From Anaerolineae bacterium (GTDB lineage: Bacteria > Chloroflexota > Anaerolineae > 4572-78 > NAK82), in NCBI GenBank assembly GCA_030597485.1, contig JAUVRU010000006.1:1-19782 (forward strand): a stretch of 19,782 nt of DNA, given 5' to 3'. Shown here in pieces: positions 7,095 to 15,217 of the stretch; position 1 is the stretch's first letter; each line of letters begins with the position of its first letter. The notes under the pieces were generated by a model, which was given only the letters and a program-made list of their open reading frames with translations, had not been told where the DNA came from and did not search any database. Made by a program: the position numbers and the translations under genes.

Positions 7095-9548
7095 ATGAGC
7101 GAGACAGTCGGCCAACCTTACCCCCGCAATCACCGCCGGCTGATCCTGGTCGTGTCGGTATTGATAACGTTGGCGGCCATCTTCACCCACCTTCATCGCC
7201 TGGGTGATCTGTGGCCGGTCCCCTACTTCGACCCGGCCTACAACGGCTTGGACGCGCTTCGTGTCATCCGGCGGGGGATCATACCCATCTTCTTCCCGGC
7301 CAACGGGGGACGGGAGCCCCTGTCAATCACCCTGCAGGCTCTGTCCATGGGGACTTTCGGAGTCAACAGTTGTGCCCTGCGTCTCCCCGGCGCGCTGGCC
7401 GGCGCGCTGGCGGTGCCAGCCCTGTTTGGCCCGGCCCGCTCGCTGTGGGGAAAGGAAGAGCGTCTGCCGGCCGATTGGGCCGCAATCTGGGCCGCTCTGG
7501 GACTGGCGCTGTCGGTGTGGCACGTCAGCCAGGCCCGGCTGGGCCTGCGCACGGCACTGCTGCCACTGGCGTCCATCGCTACCATGTGGCTGTTCGTCGA
7601 CGGCTGGCGCCGGGCCAGTCTGCCCCGGCTGGCGGCGGCAGGGGCGCTGCTGGGCGTGACAGCGTACACATACACCGCCGCCCGGTTTCTCCCCTTCGTG
7701 CTGGCGCTGGCTGTCCTGCCCGAGCTGCTGGCGAAACGGACGGCGAGAGATGTCCCCCGGCGTCGGCGTTGGCTCGGATTCGGCCTGCTGGCGCTGACAG
7801 CACTCGTGGTTTTTGCGCCCCTGGGTTGGTATTACCTGGACCACCGGGCCATGTTCGCCGAGCGAGCGGCCAGCGTGATGGTGTGGAATGTGTGGCAGCC
7901 CGGCTTGGGCACCACCCTGGTTGAAGAGATAGCCTTGAACGTCTGGCGCACGGTTTCCTGGTTTGCCCGTTTCCCCGTGCCCAACTTCGCCGCCATGGTG
8001 GTGGGACTGGGGGTGGCCCTCGTCCACCTGCGCCGCCTGGAGTACCGGCTGCCGGCTATTTGGTGGACCGTGATGCTGCTGCCGGCCATTCTCACCATTG
8101 AAACGCCCCACCTGATGCGTTCCCTGGGGGCAGCCCCCCCCACTTATCTGCTGATGGGACTGGGACTGGCAACCCTCGCCAGCTGGATCAGCCAGCGACG
8201 GACGATTCCCCCGGCCGCCATCGGGGTCGCTGGCCTGGTGGTCATCATCGTCAGCAGCGTCCCATCTCTGTGGGGGTATTTCCACCCGACGGAGAAGGAC
8301 AGCCTGACCGAGATAGGAGCCATGGCCGTGACCCTGACCGACCAGGCGCAGGAGGGCGTTGTCTATCTCCCTCTATCGGCCTATGCCAACCCCAGCCTGC
8401 GTTTCATGCTGGCGCAGTCGTTCCAGCGCCGGGCTGACTGGTCCGTCAGCGAGGAGATCGCCCGGTCGCATCTGGTTCAACGTGACCGGGACTCAGACTC
8501 CCGGGTGATGGTACGCCTGTCGCCCGATGGCTGGATAACCCTGTTGCCGCCCGTGGACGCCGACTGGCTGACAGCGCGGCAGCAAGGCTTGGGGCAGGGG
8601 GAGCCGATCATCGACCACGACGGCACTGTGATTGCGCATTCCTTCGCCCTGCCGGCATCGGCCGACCCGTCTCAGCATCTGGTGCAGCCAGACTTCGACG
8701 CCAGCGCTCGTGTCTCGGGGGTGGCTGAGCTGGCTGGCTACAGCCTGGACACACCCGGTCAGGATGGCGACCTGCCGCATCTGACGCCCGGTGGCCCCCT
8801 CTGGGTTACCACCTTCTGGAAAGCGATGGGCCAGGCGAGTGAAGACTACGACTTGACGGTCTATTTGACTGATGATTCCGGCCGGCGCTGGGGCGCGGCC
8901 AGCGGTCCGCCGCTGGCAGGGACCTATCCCACCAGTATGTGGCGTCCTGGCGAGCGGGTGGTGGATGATCGCCTGCTGTGGGTATATCCCGAGGCAACGC
9001 CCGGCCGATACTGGCTGGACGTGGCCTTCTACGACTATACCACCGGCTCGCGTTTGCCGGTGGCAGGCGGTACAATGCCCGACACCATTCGGCTGGGACC
9101 GCTCAAAGTGCCAGCCCCACCCTTGACAGAACCACCGGACGACACACAGCCTCAGCCGGCCCGCTTCGGAAACGTGGCCCGGCTGTTGGGCTATCAGTTG
9201 ACCCAACAGCCAGACGGCCTGACCCTGGATCTGTACTGGCAGGCCGATACGCCGGACAGACAGGATTATACCATCTTCGTCCACGTGCTGGACGCACAGG
9301 AGAGCGTGGCTCTGGGTCACGACACCCAGCCAGCGGATGGGAGCTACCCCACCGGCATCTGGGAGCCGGGGGAGGTCCTTGTCGACCGGCACGTTCTTGA
9401 CACTGGCAGCCTGCCGGCAGGCGAATACCGGATCGAGATCGGCATGTATTCGTTGGAGACGGGTGAACGCCTGCACGTGGCCCTGCCCGACGGGACACAA
9501 GAGCCAGGCCGTCGCCTGGTGTTGAGCGACCGAATCAAGATACAATAG
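7095..9548 (+). CDS. GT39-like membrane protein with two C-terminal beta modules
   Basis: Predicted GT-C protein of 817 residues. The first helix spans about 15-31. The first outer loop reads PYFDPAYNGLDALRVIRRG, where the related gene at 18372 reads LSLDESVNGLDALQLWRTR. Asp46 is therefore kept but the following Glu is Pro, which may weaken or change catalysis. Further family marks are VWHVSQARLGLRTALLPL (142-158), YTYTAARFLP (191-200) and ETPHLMRSL. Helices run to about residue 395 and an outer linker to about 525. Two beta modules lie at about 530-671 and 690-817; the second carries LLGYQL, LYWQAD, DYTIFVHVLD, YPTGIWEPGEVLVDRHVLD and YRIEIGMYSLETGERL. The ATG at 7095 has GGTGA six bases upstream and lies just after the module remnant. 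Glycosyltransferase activity is inferred; substrates are unknown. Confidence 0.85.
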   Translation: MSETVGQPYPRNHRRLILVVSVLITLAAIFTHLHRLGDLWPVPYFDPAYNGLDALRVIRRGIIPIFFPANGGREPLSITLQALSMGTFGVNSCALRLPGALAGALAVPALFGPARSLWGKEERLPADWAAIWAALGLALSVWHVSQARLGLRTALLPLASIATMWLFVDGWRRASLPRLAAAGALLGVTAYTYTAARFLPFVLALAVLPELLAKRTARDVPRRRRWLGFGLLALTALVVFAPLGWYYLDHRAMFAERAASVMVWNVWQPGLGTTLVEEIALNVWRTVSWFARFPVPNFAAMVVGLGVALVHLRRLEYRLPAIWWTVMLLPAILTIETPHLMRSLGAAPPTYLLMGLGLATLASWISQRRTIPPAAIGVAGLVVIIVSSVPSLWGYFHPTEKDSLTEIGAMAVTLTDQAQEGVVYLPLSAYANPSLRFMLAQSFQRRADWSVSEEIARSHLVQRDRDSDSRVMVRLSPDGWITLLPPVDADWLTARQQGLGQGEPIIDHDGTVIAHSFALPASADPSQHLVQPDFDASARVSGVAELAGYSLDTPGQDGDLPHLTPGGPLWVTTFWKAMGQASEDYDLTVYLTDDSGRRWGAASGPPLAGTYPTSMWRPGERVVDDRLLWVYPEATPGRYWLDVAFYDYTTGSRLPVAGGTMPDTIRLGPLKVPAPPLTEPPDDTQPQPARFGNVARLLGYQLTQQPDGLTLDLYWQADTPDRQDYTIFVHVLDAQESVALGHDTQPADGSYPTGIWEPGEVLVDRHVLDTGSLPAGEYRIEIGMYSLETGERLHVALPDGTQEPGRRLVLSDRIKIQ

Positions 9549-9705
9549 GTAGCCTAGCCACCGGACACCTCGGTTGTATGGCTGCAGCAGGACGCAGATA
9601 AACGCAGATGCACGTCGATTGTTCTGGATTTTCTGTGTCAATACCTACGGGAATCAGCGAAAAGCTGGTCCCATCGAAGACTGTCAGGCAGCTGGATAGG
9701 TAGCG
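9549..9705 (+). repeat. 157-bp spacer with a degenerate dispersed repeat (ACGCAGATAA type)
   Basis: The only direct repeat seen is ACGCAGATAAACGCAGATGC from 9592, two near-copies of a 10-base ACGCAGAT unit. The bases after it (GATTTTCTGTGTCAAT, then GGGAATCAGCGAAAAGC) look like a worn copy of a dispersed element I associate with Chloroflexota and other environmental genomes, which typically pairs ACGCAGAT repeats with an ATCTGCG-rich arm. I see no convincing promoter, terminator hairpin or RNA gene. This is the longest spacer in the window, so a promoter for gene 5 is possible but unsupported. Confidence 0.4.
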
Positions 9706-11694
9706 ATGACTGTGAAGCTCAGGTCAGACAATCACCAGGCATTTCTCTACCCGACAACCATCCTTGCGCTCACGTTGCTGGCGTTTGGGCTGCGCCTGAT
9801 CACGCTGGACCGGTTCAGCATGCGCGGCGATGAGGCGTTCGACGTGCTCATTGCCAGCCAATCGCTGGCGGCCATCATCGATCAGCTGCGGACCGTGCAT
9901 CCGTACCCACCTCTGTTCTACATGGGGTTTCACCACTGGCTGAAAATGGCGGGCAGCAACGAGCTGGCAGCACGCTTCACCGCCGCTGGCTTCGCCACGT
10001 TGATCGTGCCCGCAGTTTACGCCTTGGGGACACAACTGTTTGGTCGTCGCGTGGGCCTGATAGCTGCGCTGCTGGCCGTGGTGAATCCCTTCATCCAGTG
10101 GTGGGGTCAGGATACTCACTTCTTCGCCTGCATCTTGGCGCTGATCACCCTTCTTTACGCGGCGGCCCTGCGCTTCTGGAAATCGGAGCGTCCCACGGGA
10201 AGAGCTGGAGGACAACCCCCAGGCAGGCTGGGGCAGGCAACCGCTCTGTACATCGTGGTGGCGTTGCTTTGCTTCTTCACCTATTACTTCTCCCTCTTCG
10301 CCTGGGGCGCGCTCAACTTGGTGGCAGTCGTGTATACATTGCGGGGCCGGTGGTCGCGCTGGCTGATCTATCATTGGTGGGGAGCGCAGCTCCTGGTAAT
10401 CCTCCTCTACCTGCCGTGGCTGTTGTATTCCCTGCCGTTCACCGCCACCTTCGTGCAGCCATGGGTCAACCCGGCCCGGCCGGCGGCCATACTGTGGCGC
10501 ACGCTGACTGCCTTCAGCCTGGGGTACACGGAGCATTTCTTCGCCTGGGCTCGAGGCGCTATCCCCTGGTTGGCCGGGTTCTCTGGGGTGATATTCGTGC
10601 TGGGGATCGGATTGAGCTGGAAGCGACCTGCTCTGCGATCAGCCATGGCTGTCACGCTGACGCTGATCTTCGCGCCGCTGGCTGTCATCTATCTTGCTTC
10701 CTTCAACCGGCCGCTGTACGACGAGAAATACGTCATCATCCTGCTGCCCCTCTACCTGGTTGTCCTGGCCGTGGGCATACGAGAGTTGACACGCCGCTGG
10801 CGATCGGCAGGCCAACTGGTGGTCGTGGCGGTTGTCGTGCTTATGTCGTTCGCCACCTTTCAGTATCAGTTCAACGAGAATGCTGCCAAGAGCCCCGACT
10901 GGCGGGAGGCGCTGGCGTACGTTCACCACCAGGCCCGACCAGGCGACTTGATCATTCGCAATTTCCCCGAGCCGTCGGTGCTCTATTACAATGACGGGGC
11001 GTTGCCGATCAAGCTGATCCCATCCACCGCCCGCCCCAGCCCCGCCCAGACCGCAGCCGAGATGGAACGCGCGGTGGCTGATTATGACCGGGTCTGGCTG
11101 GTTCCCTTGATCAGGCCGTGGTGGGATCCAGACGGGAGTGCGCCGGCCTGGCTCGACCGGCACGCGGACCGGGCGCACCAGACCTTTTTCCGGGGAGTGC
11201 ACGTGGCCTTGTGTCTCACCCCATCGAGCTGGCTTGCGGCCATGACCCCGCAGCCGGTCACGGTGGCGGAAGGCATTCAGCTGCTGGGTTTCCGGATGGC
11301 GGACGAGGCGGAGGGCCAGCGGTCGGCTCTGTCACCAGGAGACACGCTGCATCTCAGCCTTTACTGGCAGGCCGACGGCCCCACCGACACCGCCTACACC
11401 GTTTTCACCCACCTGGTGGGACCGGACGGGCAGGTGTACGGCCAGTGGGACAACCCGCCGGTGCGAGGCACCTACCCCACCACTGAGTGGCAGCCCGGCG
11501 ACAGGATAGTGGACCAATACGAGATCCCCATCGACGCTGCCGCCCCAGCCGGCACTTATCAATTGCTGGTCGGTTTGTACGACCCGGTTTCCGGCGCCCG
11601 ACTGCCGGTGCTGGCCGGGCATACTACCGGCGACACCGAAGGGACACAAGCGAGGGACCACATCGTGCTGGACCAGGAAATCGCTGTCCAATGA
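9706..11694 (+). CDS. GT39/PMT_2-like membrane glycosyltransferase with one C-terminal beta module
   Basis: Predicted GT-C enzyme of 662 residues, the most compact and canonical in the window. The first helix is at about 14-31. The catalytic acidic pair is D42-E43 in SMRGDEAFDVL, followed by HPYPPLFYMGFHHWLKMAGSNELAARF (65-91) and WWGQDTHFF (132-140), the usual PMT_2 succession. Helices continue to about residue 395; the outer region opens with SPDWREALAYVHHQARPGD, as in gene 2. One beta module fills about 513-662: LLGFRM, SPGDTLHLSLYWQAD, AYTVFTHLVGPDG, YPTTEWQPGDRIVDQY, GTYQLLVGLYDPVSGARLPV. The stop overlaps the next start (ATGA), suggesting coupled translation with the DUF2142-like gene. 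The donor is probably a polyprenyl-phosphate sugar, by family; the acceptor is unknown. Confidence 0.88.
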   Translation: MTVKLRSDNHQAFLYPTTILALTLLAFGLRLITLDRFSMRGDEAFDVLIASQSLAAIIDQLRTVHPYPPLFYMGFHHWLKMAGSNELAARFTAAGFATLIVPAVYALGTQLFGRRVGLIAALLAVVNPFIQWWGQDTHFFACILALITLLYAAALRFWKSERPTGRAGGQPPGRLGQATALYIVVALLCFFTYYFSLFAWGALNLVAVVYTLRGRWSRWLIYHWWGAQLLVILLYLPWLLYSLPFTATFVQPWVNPARPAAILWRTLTAFSLGYTEHFFAWARGAIPWLAGFSGVIFVLGIGLSWKRPALRSAMAVTLTLIFAPLAVIYLASFNRPLYDEKYVIILLPLYLVVLAVGIRELTRRWRSAGQLVVVAVVVLMSFATFQYQFNENAAKSPDWREALAYVHHQARPGDLIIRNFPEPSVLYYNDGALPIKLIPSTARPSPAQTAAEMERAVADYDRVWLVPLIRPWWDPDGSAPAWLDRHADRAHQTFFRGVHVALCLTPSSWLAAMTPQPVTVAEGIQLLGFRMADEAEGQRSALSPGDTLHLSLYWQADGPTDTAYTVFTHLVGPDGQVYGQWDNPPVRGTYPTTEWQPGDRIVDQYEIPIDAAAPAGTYQLLVGLYDPVSGARLPVLAGHTTGDTEGTQARDHIVLDQEIAVQ

Positions 11695-14600
11695 CGGCCG
11701 ACACGAACAGGCGCCAGATTGTTCAGCCGGAAGGCGAGCAGTCCTGGTCGACGCGTGCCCGCAGAAGAGCGACAGGTCACTGGCAGCTCATCATCGTTCT
11801 GGTTCTGTTTGTGTGCCTGGCATCCGGGTACAGCCTGATGCTCCCGCTGGGGGAAGCGGCCGACGAAACCGATCACTTTGCGTTGGTGCGTTTCATTGCC
11901 GAGTGTGGACGGCCGCCCCTCACCATTGAAGAGCGTCACGCCATAGGCCCCAAGGGAGATGCCTCCCCCATTTATCACGGCCTGGTGGCCCTGCTCACCC
12001 AGCACGTGGATGTCTCCGCCTTGCCGGCCTTGCCCGACACCCAGGCGCGCCCGGAGCGTTTCATCCCCACCGATGGGTTCCGCGCCAATCGGATCTTTCA
12101 CACGGAGGATGAGGCATTCCCCTTCCGTGGCATCGTGCTGGCCTGGCATCTGGCGCGGCTGGCATCCATTCCCCTGGGGGCAGCCACAGTGGTGGCCGCC
12201 TATATCACCGCGTTGGCGATATATCCCCACCGGCGTTACTTCGCGCTGGCGGTTGCCAGTTTCGTGGCCTTTCTGCCCCGCTTTGTGATTGGCAGCGCTG
12301 TGGTCAATGACGACAATCTGGTGGTGCCACTGGTGGCTTTTTCGGTATATTGCCTGGTTCGGGTAGCCCAGGGTGACCGGAGCCGCCGTACCTTCATCGT
12401 TCTGGGCGCGCTGATGGGCGGGGCGGCCATCACCAAATACCACAGCCTTCTTCTGGTACTCGAATTGATCGTCGTGTTGGCCGTCCTGGCCTGGCGCAAC
12501 CACAGGAAAGCGGGCACCGCAGCTGGCGACGGGCCATCTCTGCTGGGCCGCCTGGGCTGGAGTCTGCTTGCCTTCGGGCTGGTGGCCGGGTGGTGGTTTG
12601 CGTTCTTGATGATCCAGTTCAACCAGGTGGCGGAGCTGGGATGGATAGGGGGCCTGATGGCCCCCCTGGGGGACCCGGTGGTCACCAGCGGCTTTGGGCG
12701 GGTACTCGACCTCCAGCCAGGTGGCACGCCCAGTTATGAATTCGGATGGGGTGACTGGGCGGACCTCTTGTTCCGCTCCTTCTGGGTCTCCTATGCCTGG
12801 CTGCACCTGTTTGCCACGCCAACAGTCTACTGGATTCTGGGGTTCTTCTGCGTGGTGGTCCTGCTGGGGCTGCTGAGGCCCGTCTGGTGCCGCGTGTTTC
12901 CCGGAAGGAAACCCTCCGGGCCGGCACCGGCGTCTGGCTGGCGGCTTGACGTGGCGGTGCTGGCCCTGCACCTTTTCGTCTACCTGACCGTCATCGTCAT
13001 GCGCTATTTGCTCAGACCCGCCCGCGAGACGGGCCAGGGACGACACCTCTATCCGGCGCTGACGTCGGTGGCCTTCTTCTTCACTCTGGGATTGGCCAAC
13101 AGCTGGGAGATGATCCGCTGGTCTCTGGGCAAACGGCCAGGCGATCGCTGTCACGCTGAGGGCACCGGCCGCCTCAAGGGAGAGGCCGGGCTGGCGTTGG
13201 GCATCGGCGGCGCCTTGTTTGCCCTGAGCCTGTTGGCCCTGCCGGTGTTCATCCTGCCGGAGTATCATCCCTACCTGTCCATCGTTACCGCCCGGCCGGC
13301 CGACGTGACCATACCCCACCGCCTGTCAGTCAGCTTCGCTGACGGGCTGGAGCTGGCCGGTTACCGTGTGGACAAGCCGGAGGTGAGGGCCGGTGACCCG
13401 GTCTCAGTCACCCTGTATTGGTATGCGGATGCCAGACAGGAAAGGGACTATCTGGTCGAGGTGTGCCTGCGTGATGACCGCGACCAGATGGTGACCTGCC
13501 GTCGGGGACATCCCATTGACGGTCGCTACCCGATGCGGGCCTGGGAGGTTGGCTACCTGATCCGTGACCAGGTGGATGTGCCCACTCCCGACTGTGTGCC
13601 GACGGGCGACTATGAGCTGGTCCTGTCCCTGCTGCCCCTGCGCCTGGACACGGCCAACACCGCCGTTGACTGGCAGAGCGCCCAGAGGCTGGTGGCGGAA
13701 GGCCATAATCCGGTGTCGCTGGGGAAGGTGACCCTGTTGGCCGCACCCGGGGCTGTCGCCGGCGGCACCCGGTCCCCCGGCGACGAATTCAGCCTGTGGG
13801 CAGGGGATGAGCTCCACGACGGTGAGGGAATCGGGTTGGACCAGATGCGACAGCAGCTGACGGTGATCACATACCAGCCCGCCAGGAGCGACAGCGCGGA
13901 GGAGGCATCAGACATCGGGGGCGGGGATGCCAGCCCGGTGCGCCTGGTGCCAGCCGGCGGGCACACCCAGGCCATCCCCGACTGGCTTCCAGTGGCCCAC
14001 TTCACGGAAGAAACGTCCCACCTCAGTTATGACTGCCCGGCGGGGTATAGAGCCACCACATACAACTTCGTCCTGGACCCGGCAGTGAGGCCGGGACGGT
14101 ATCACCTGGCGATAGGTGACGAGGTTCAAGATGATTGGCCCATCGACGTCGCCACCCGATTTCGGGCTTTCCGCCCGCCATCCGACATACCCTATCGGTT
14201 GGATGCTTCCTTCATGGCCCAGGCAGGCGAAAGCCCGCCTCGGTTGCAGCTGCTGGGGTATGACATGGATCGGTCGCCCCGGCGGCCGGGAGATGTCGTG
14301 CCCATCACTGCCTACTGGCAGTCGCACCAGACAATGCGCCAGCATTACGTGGTATCCTTCTACCTGCTGGACCCCCTGATGCAGCCGTGGGGACAGGTGG
14401 ATTGGACCCTGGGAGGGCATTACCCCAGCGTGTTGTGGGCGCCCGGAGAGAGCGTGGATGAGGCGTACCCGCTCCCTATCGGCAACCGGACCCCGCCCGG
14501 CCTGTACACGATCGAGATGAGCCTGTACGAATACGTGGCGCCACCCAGGGGCGAAACCGGCGACGGAGCCAGCACCTCCCCGTTGCGCTTCCTGCTGGTC

Positions 14601-15122
14601 ACCACGCCGGTCAGCCCGGAGCCAGCCGAGCACCTCTACCTGGAACGGGTGCGGGTGATGGACCCCGCCGAAACCACATCACCTTCTCATCCAACGGCGT
14701 TTGAACTGGGCGACCAGATCCGATTGTTGGGTTACGACGTGCCAGCCGACTCGATGGGGCAGGGTGAAACGCTGGACCTGGTCCTTCACTGGCAGGCAAC
14801 CAGCCCCCCGGCGAGGGACTATACCGGCTTCACCCAGCTCATCGGGCCAGATGGACTGGTGTGGGGACAGAAGGACAACCAGCCCCAGGCGGGACGTTTC
14901 CCACCGACAAATTGGGACTTGACAACCAAGGTGGTCGATCGCTACCACATCCCCTTGCAGGAGGGGGCTCCTGTCGGTCAGTATCGGCTGCTGGTGGGGA
15001 TGTATGAGCTGACGACGGGAGAGCGGCTGCCGGTTGTGGGCGAAGCCGGGAATCGCCTGCCTGACGATGCTATCCCCTTGATCACGATCACCGTTGAGGA
15101 AGGCGGGGGCAGTGGTCAGTAG
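11691..15122 (+). CDS. DUF2142-like membrane glycosyltransferase with four outer module positions
   Basis: Predicted protein of 1143 residues. The frame is open upstream to 11487, but I chose the ATG at 11691 because it gives an ATGA overlap with gene 5, has AGGA 12 bases upstream, and begins directly with a short basic tail and the first helix (about 32-48); the upstream extension is only an Arg-rich out-of-frame reading of the gene 5 module. Membrane-half marks are LGEAADETDHFALVRFIAE (acidic pair D58-E59), IFHTEDEAFPFRGIVLAWHLARLAS (135-159), GSAVVNDDNL (201-210) and GQGRHLYPAL (448-457), resembling the DUF2142 (PF09913) group. Outer modules lie at about 547-683, 695-830 (divergent, without the YWQA core), 835-985 and 1000-1138. 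The last ends in RLPDDAIPLITITVEE, then a Gly-rich GGGSGQ tail whose TAG stop is formed by the heptamer repeat. It is a paralogue of the next gene. Confidence 0.86.
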   Translation: MTADTNRRQIVQPEGEQSWSTRARRRATGHWQLIIVLVLFVCLASGYSLMLPLGEAADETDHFALVRFIAECGRPPLTIEERHAIGPKGDASPIYHGLVALLTQHVDVSALPALPDTQARPERFIPTDGFRANRIFHTEDEAFPFRGIVLAWHLARLASIPLGAATVVAAYITALAIYPHRRYFALAVASFVAFLPRFVIGSAVVNDDNLVVPLVAFSVYCLVRVAQGDRSRRTFIVLGALMGGAAITKYHSLLLVLELIVVLAVLAWRNHRKAGTAAGDGPSLLGRLGWSLLAFGLVAGWWFAFLMIQFNQVAELGWIGGLMAPLGDPVVTSGFGRVLDLQPGGTPSYEFGWGDWADLLFRSFWVSYAWLHLFATPTVYWILGFFCVVVLLGLLRPVWCRVFPGRKPSGPAPASGWRLDVAVLALHLFVYLTVIVMRYLLRPARETGQGRHLYPALTSVAFFFTLGLANSWEMIRWSLGKRPGDRCHAEGTGRLKGEAGLALGIGGALFALSLLALPVFILPEYHPYLSIVTARPADVTIPHRLSVSFADGLELAGYRVDKPEVRAGDPVSVTLYWYADARQERDYLVEVCLRDDRDQMVTCRRGHPIDGRYPMRAWEVGYLIRDQVDVPTPDCVPTGDYELVLSLLPLRLDTANTAVDWQSAQRLVAEGHNPVSLGKVTLLAAPGAVAGGTRSPGDEFSLWAGDELHDGEGIGLDQMRQQLTVITYQPARSDSAEEASDIGGGDASPVRLVPAGGHTQAIPDWLPVAHFTEETSHLSYDCPAGYRATTYNFVLDPAVRPGRYHLAIGDEVQDDWPIDVATRFRAFRPPSDIPYRLDASFMAQAGESPPRLQLLGYDMDRSPRRPGDVVPITAYWQSHQTMRQHYVVSFYLLDPLMQPWGQVDWTLGGHYPSVLWAPGESVDEAYPLPIGNRTPPGLYTIEMSLYEYVAPPRGETGDGASTSPLRFLLVTTPVSPEPAEHLYLERVRVMDPAETTSPSHPTAFELGDQIRLLGYDVPADSMGQGETLDLVLHWQATSPPARDYTGFTQLIGPDGLVWGQKDNQPQAGRFPPTNWDLTTKVVDRYHIPLQEGAPVGQYRLLVGMYELTTGERLPVVGEAGNRLPDDAIPLITITVEEGGGSGQ

Positions 15123-15207
15123 ACAGTCGTCAGTAGACAGTAGACAGTCGTCAGTAGACAGTAGACAGTAGACAGCAAGGAGCAAAGAGCAGGGAGTAGG
15201 GGACAGG
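15117..15207 (+). repeat. 13-unit heptamer tandem repeat, CAGTAGA grading into GAGCAGG
   Basis: Thirteen 7-base units run in unbroken register: CAGTAGA, CAGTCGT, CAGTAGA, CAGTAGA, CAGTCGT, three CAGTAGA, then CAGCAAG, GAGCAAA, GAGCAGG, GAGTAGG, GGACAGG. The first unit supplies the last codon (CAG) and stop (TAG) of gene 6, and the array fills nearly the whole spacer up to ten bases before the gene 7 ATG. The first eight units are almost uniform, suggesting recent expansion; the last five are diverged and resemble the reverse complement of the repeat at the window start. Confidence 0.92.
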
Positions 15208-15217
15208 CTCGGGGCAC

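Noticed and set aside
9549..9705. Rho-independent terminator or promoter between genes 4 and 5
   Set aside because: GCTGCAGC is only a short palindrome with no T-run, and no -35/-10 pair of convincing quality and spacing was found.
11487..11690. Upstream extension of gene 6 to the first ATG in its frame
   Set aside because: It would overlap gene 5 by about 200 bases and is an Arg-rich out-of-frame reading of the gene 5 module; the ATGA start at 11691 is far better supported.
11559..13319. Minus-strand open frame of 586 codons opposite genes 5 and 6
   Set aside because: Same antisense pattern: low-complexity Gln/His/Gly-rich product and no recognisable motif, while the + strand encodes conserved membrane motifs.
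15117..15207. CRISPR array
   Set aside because: Units are 7 bases with no spacers, so this is a tandem repeat.
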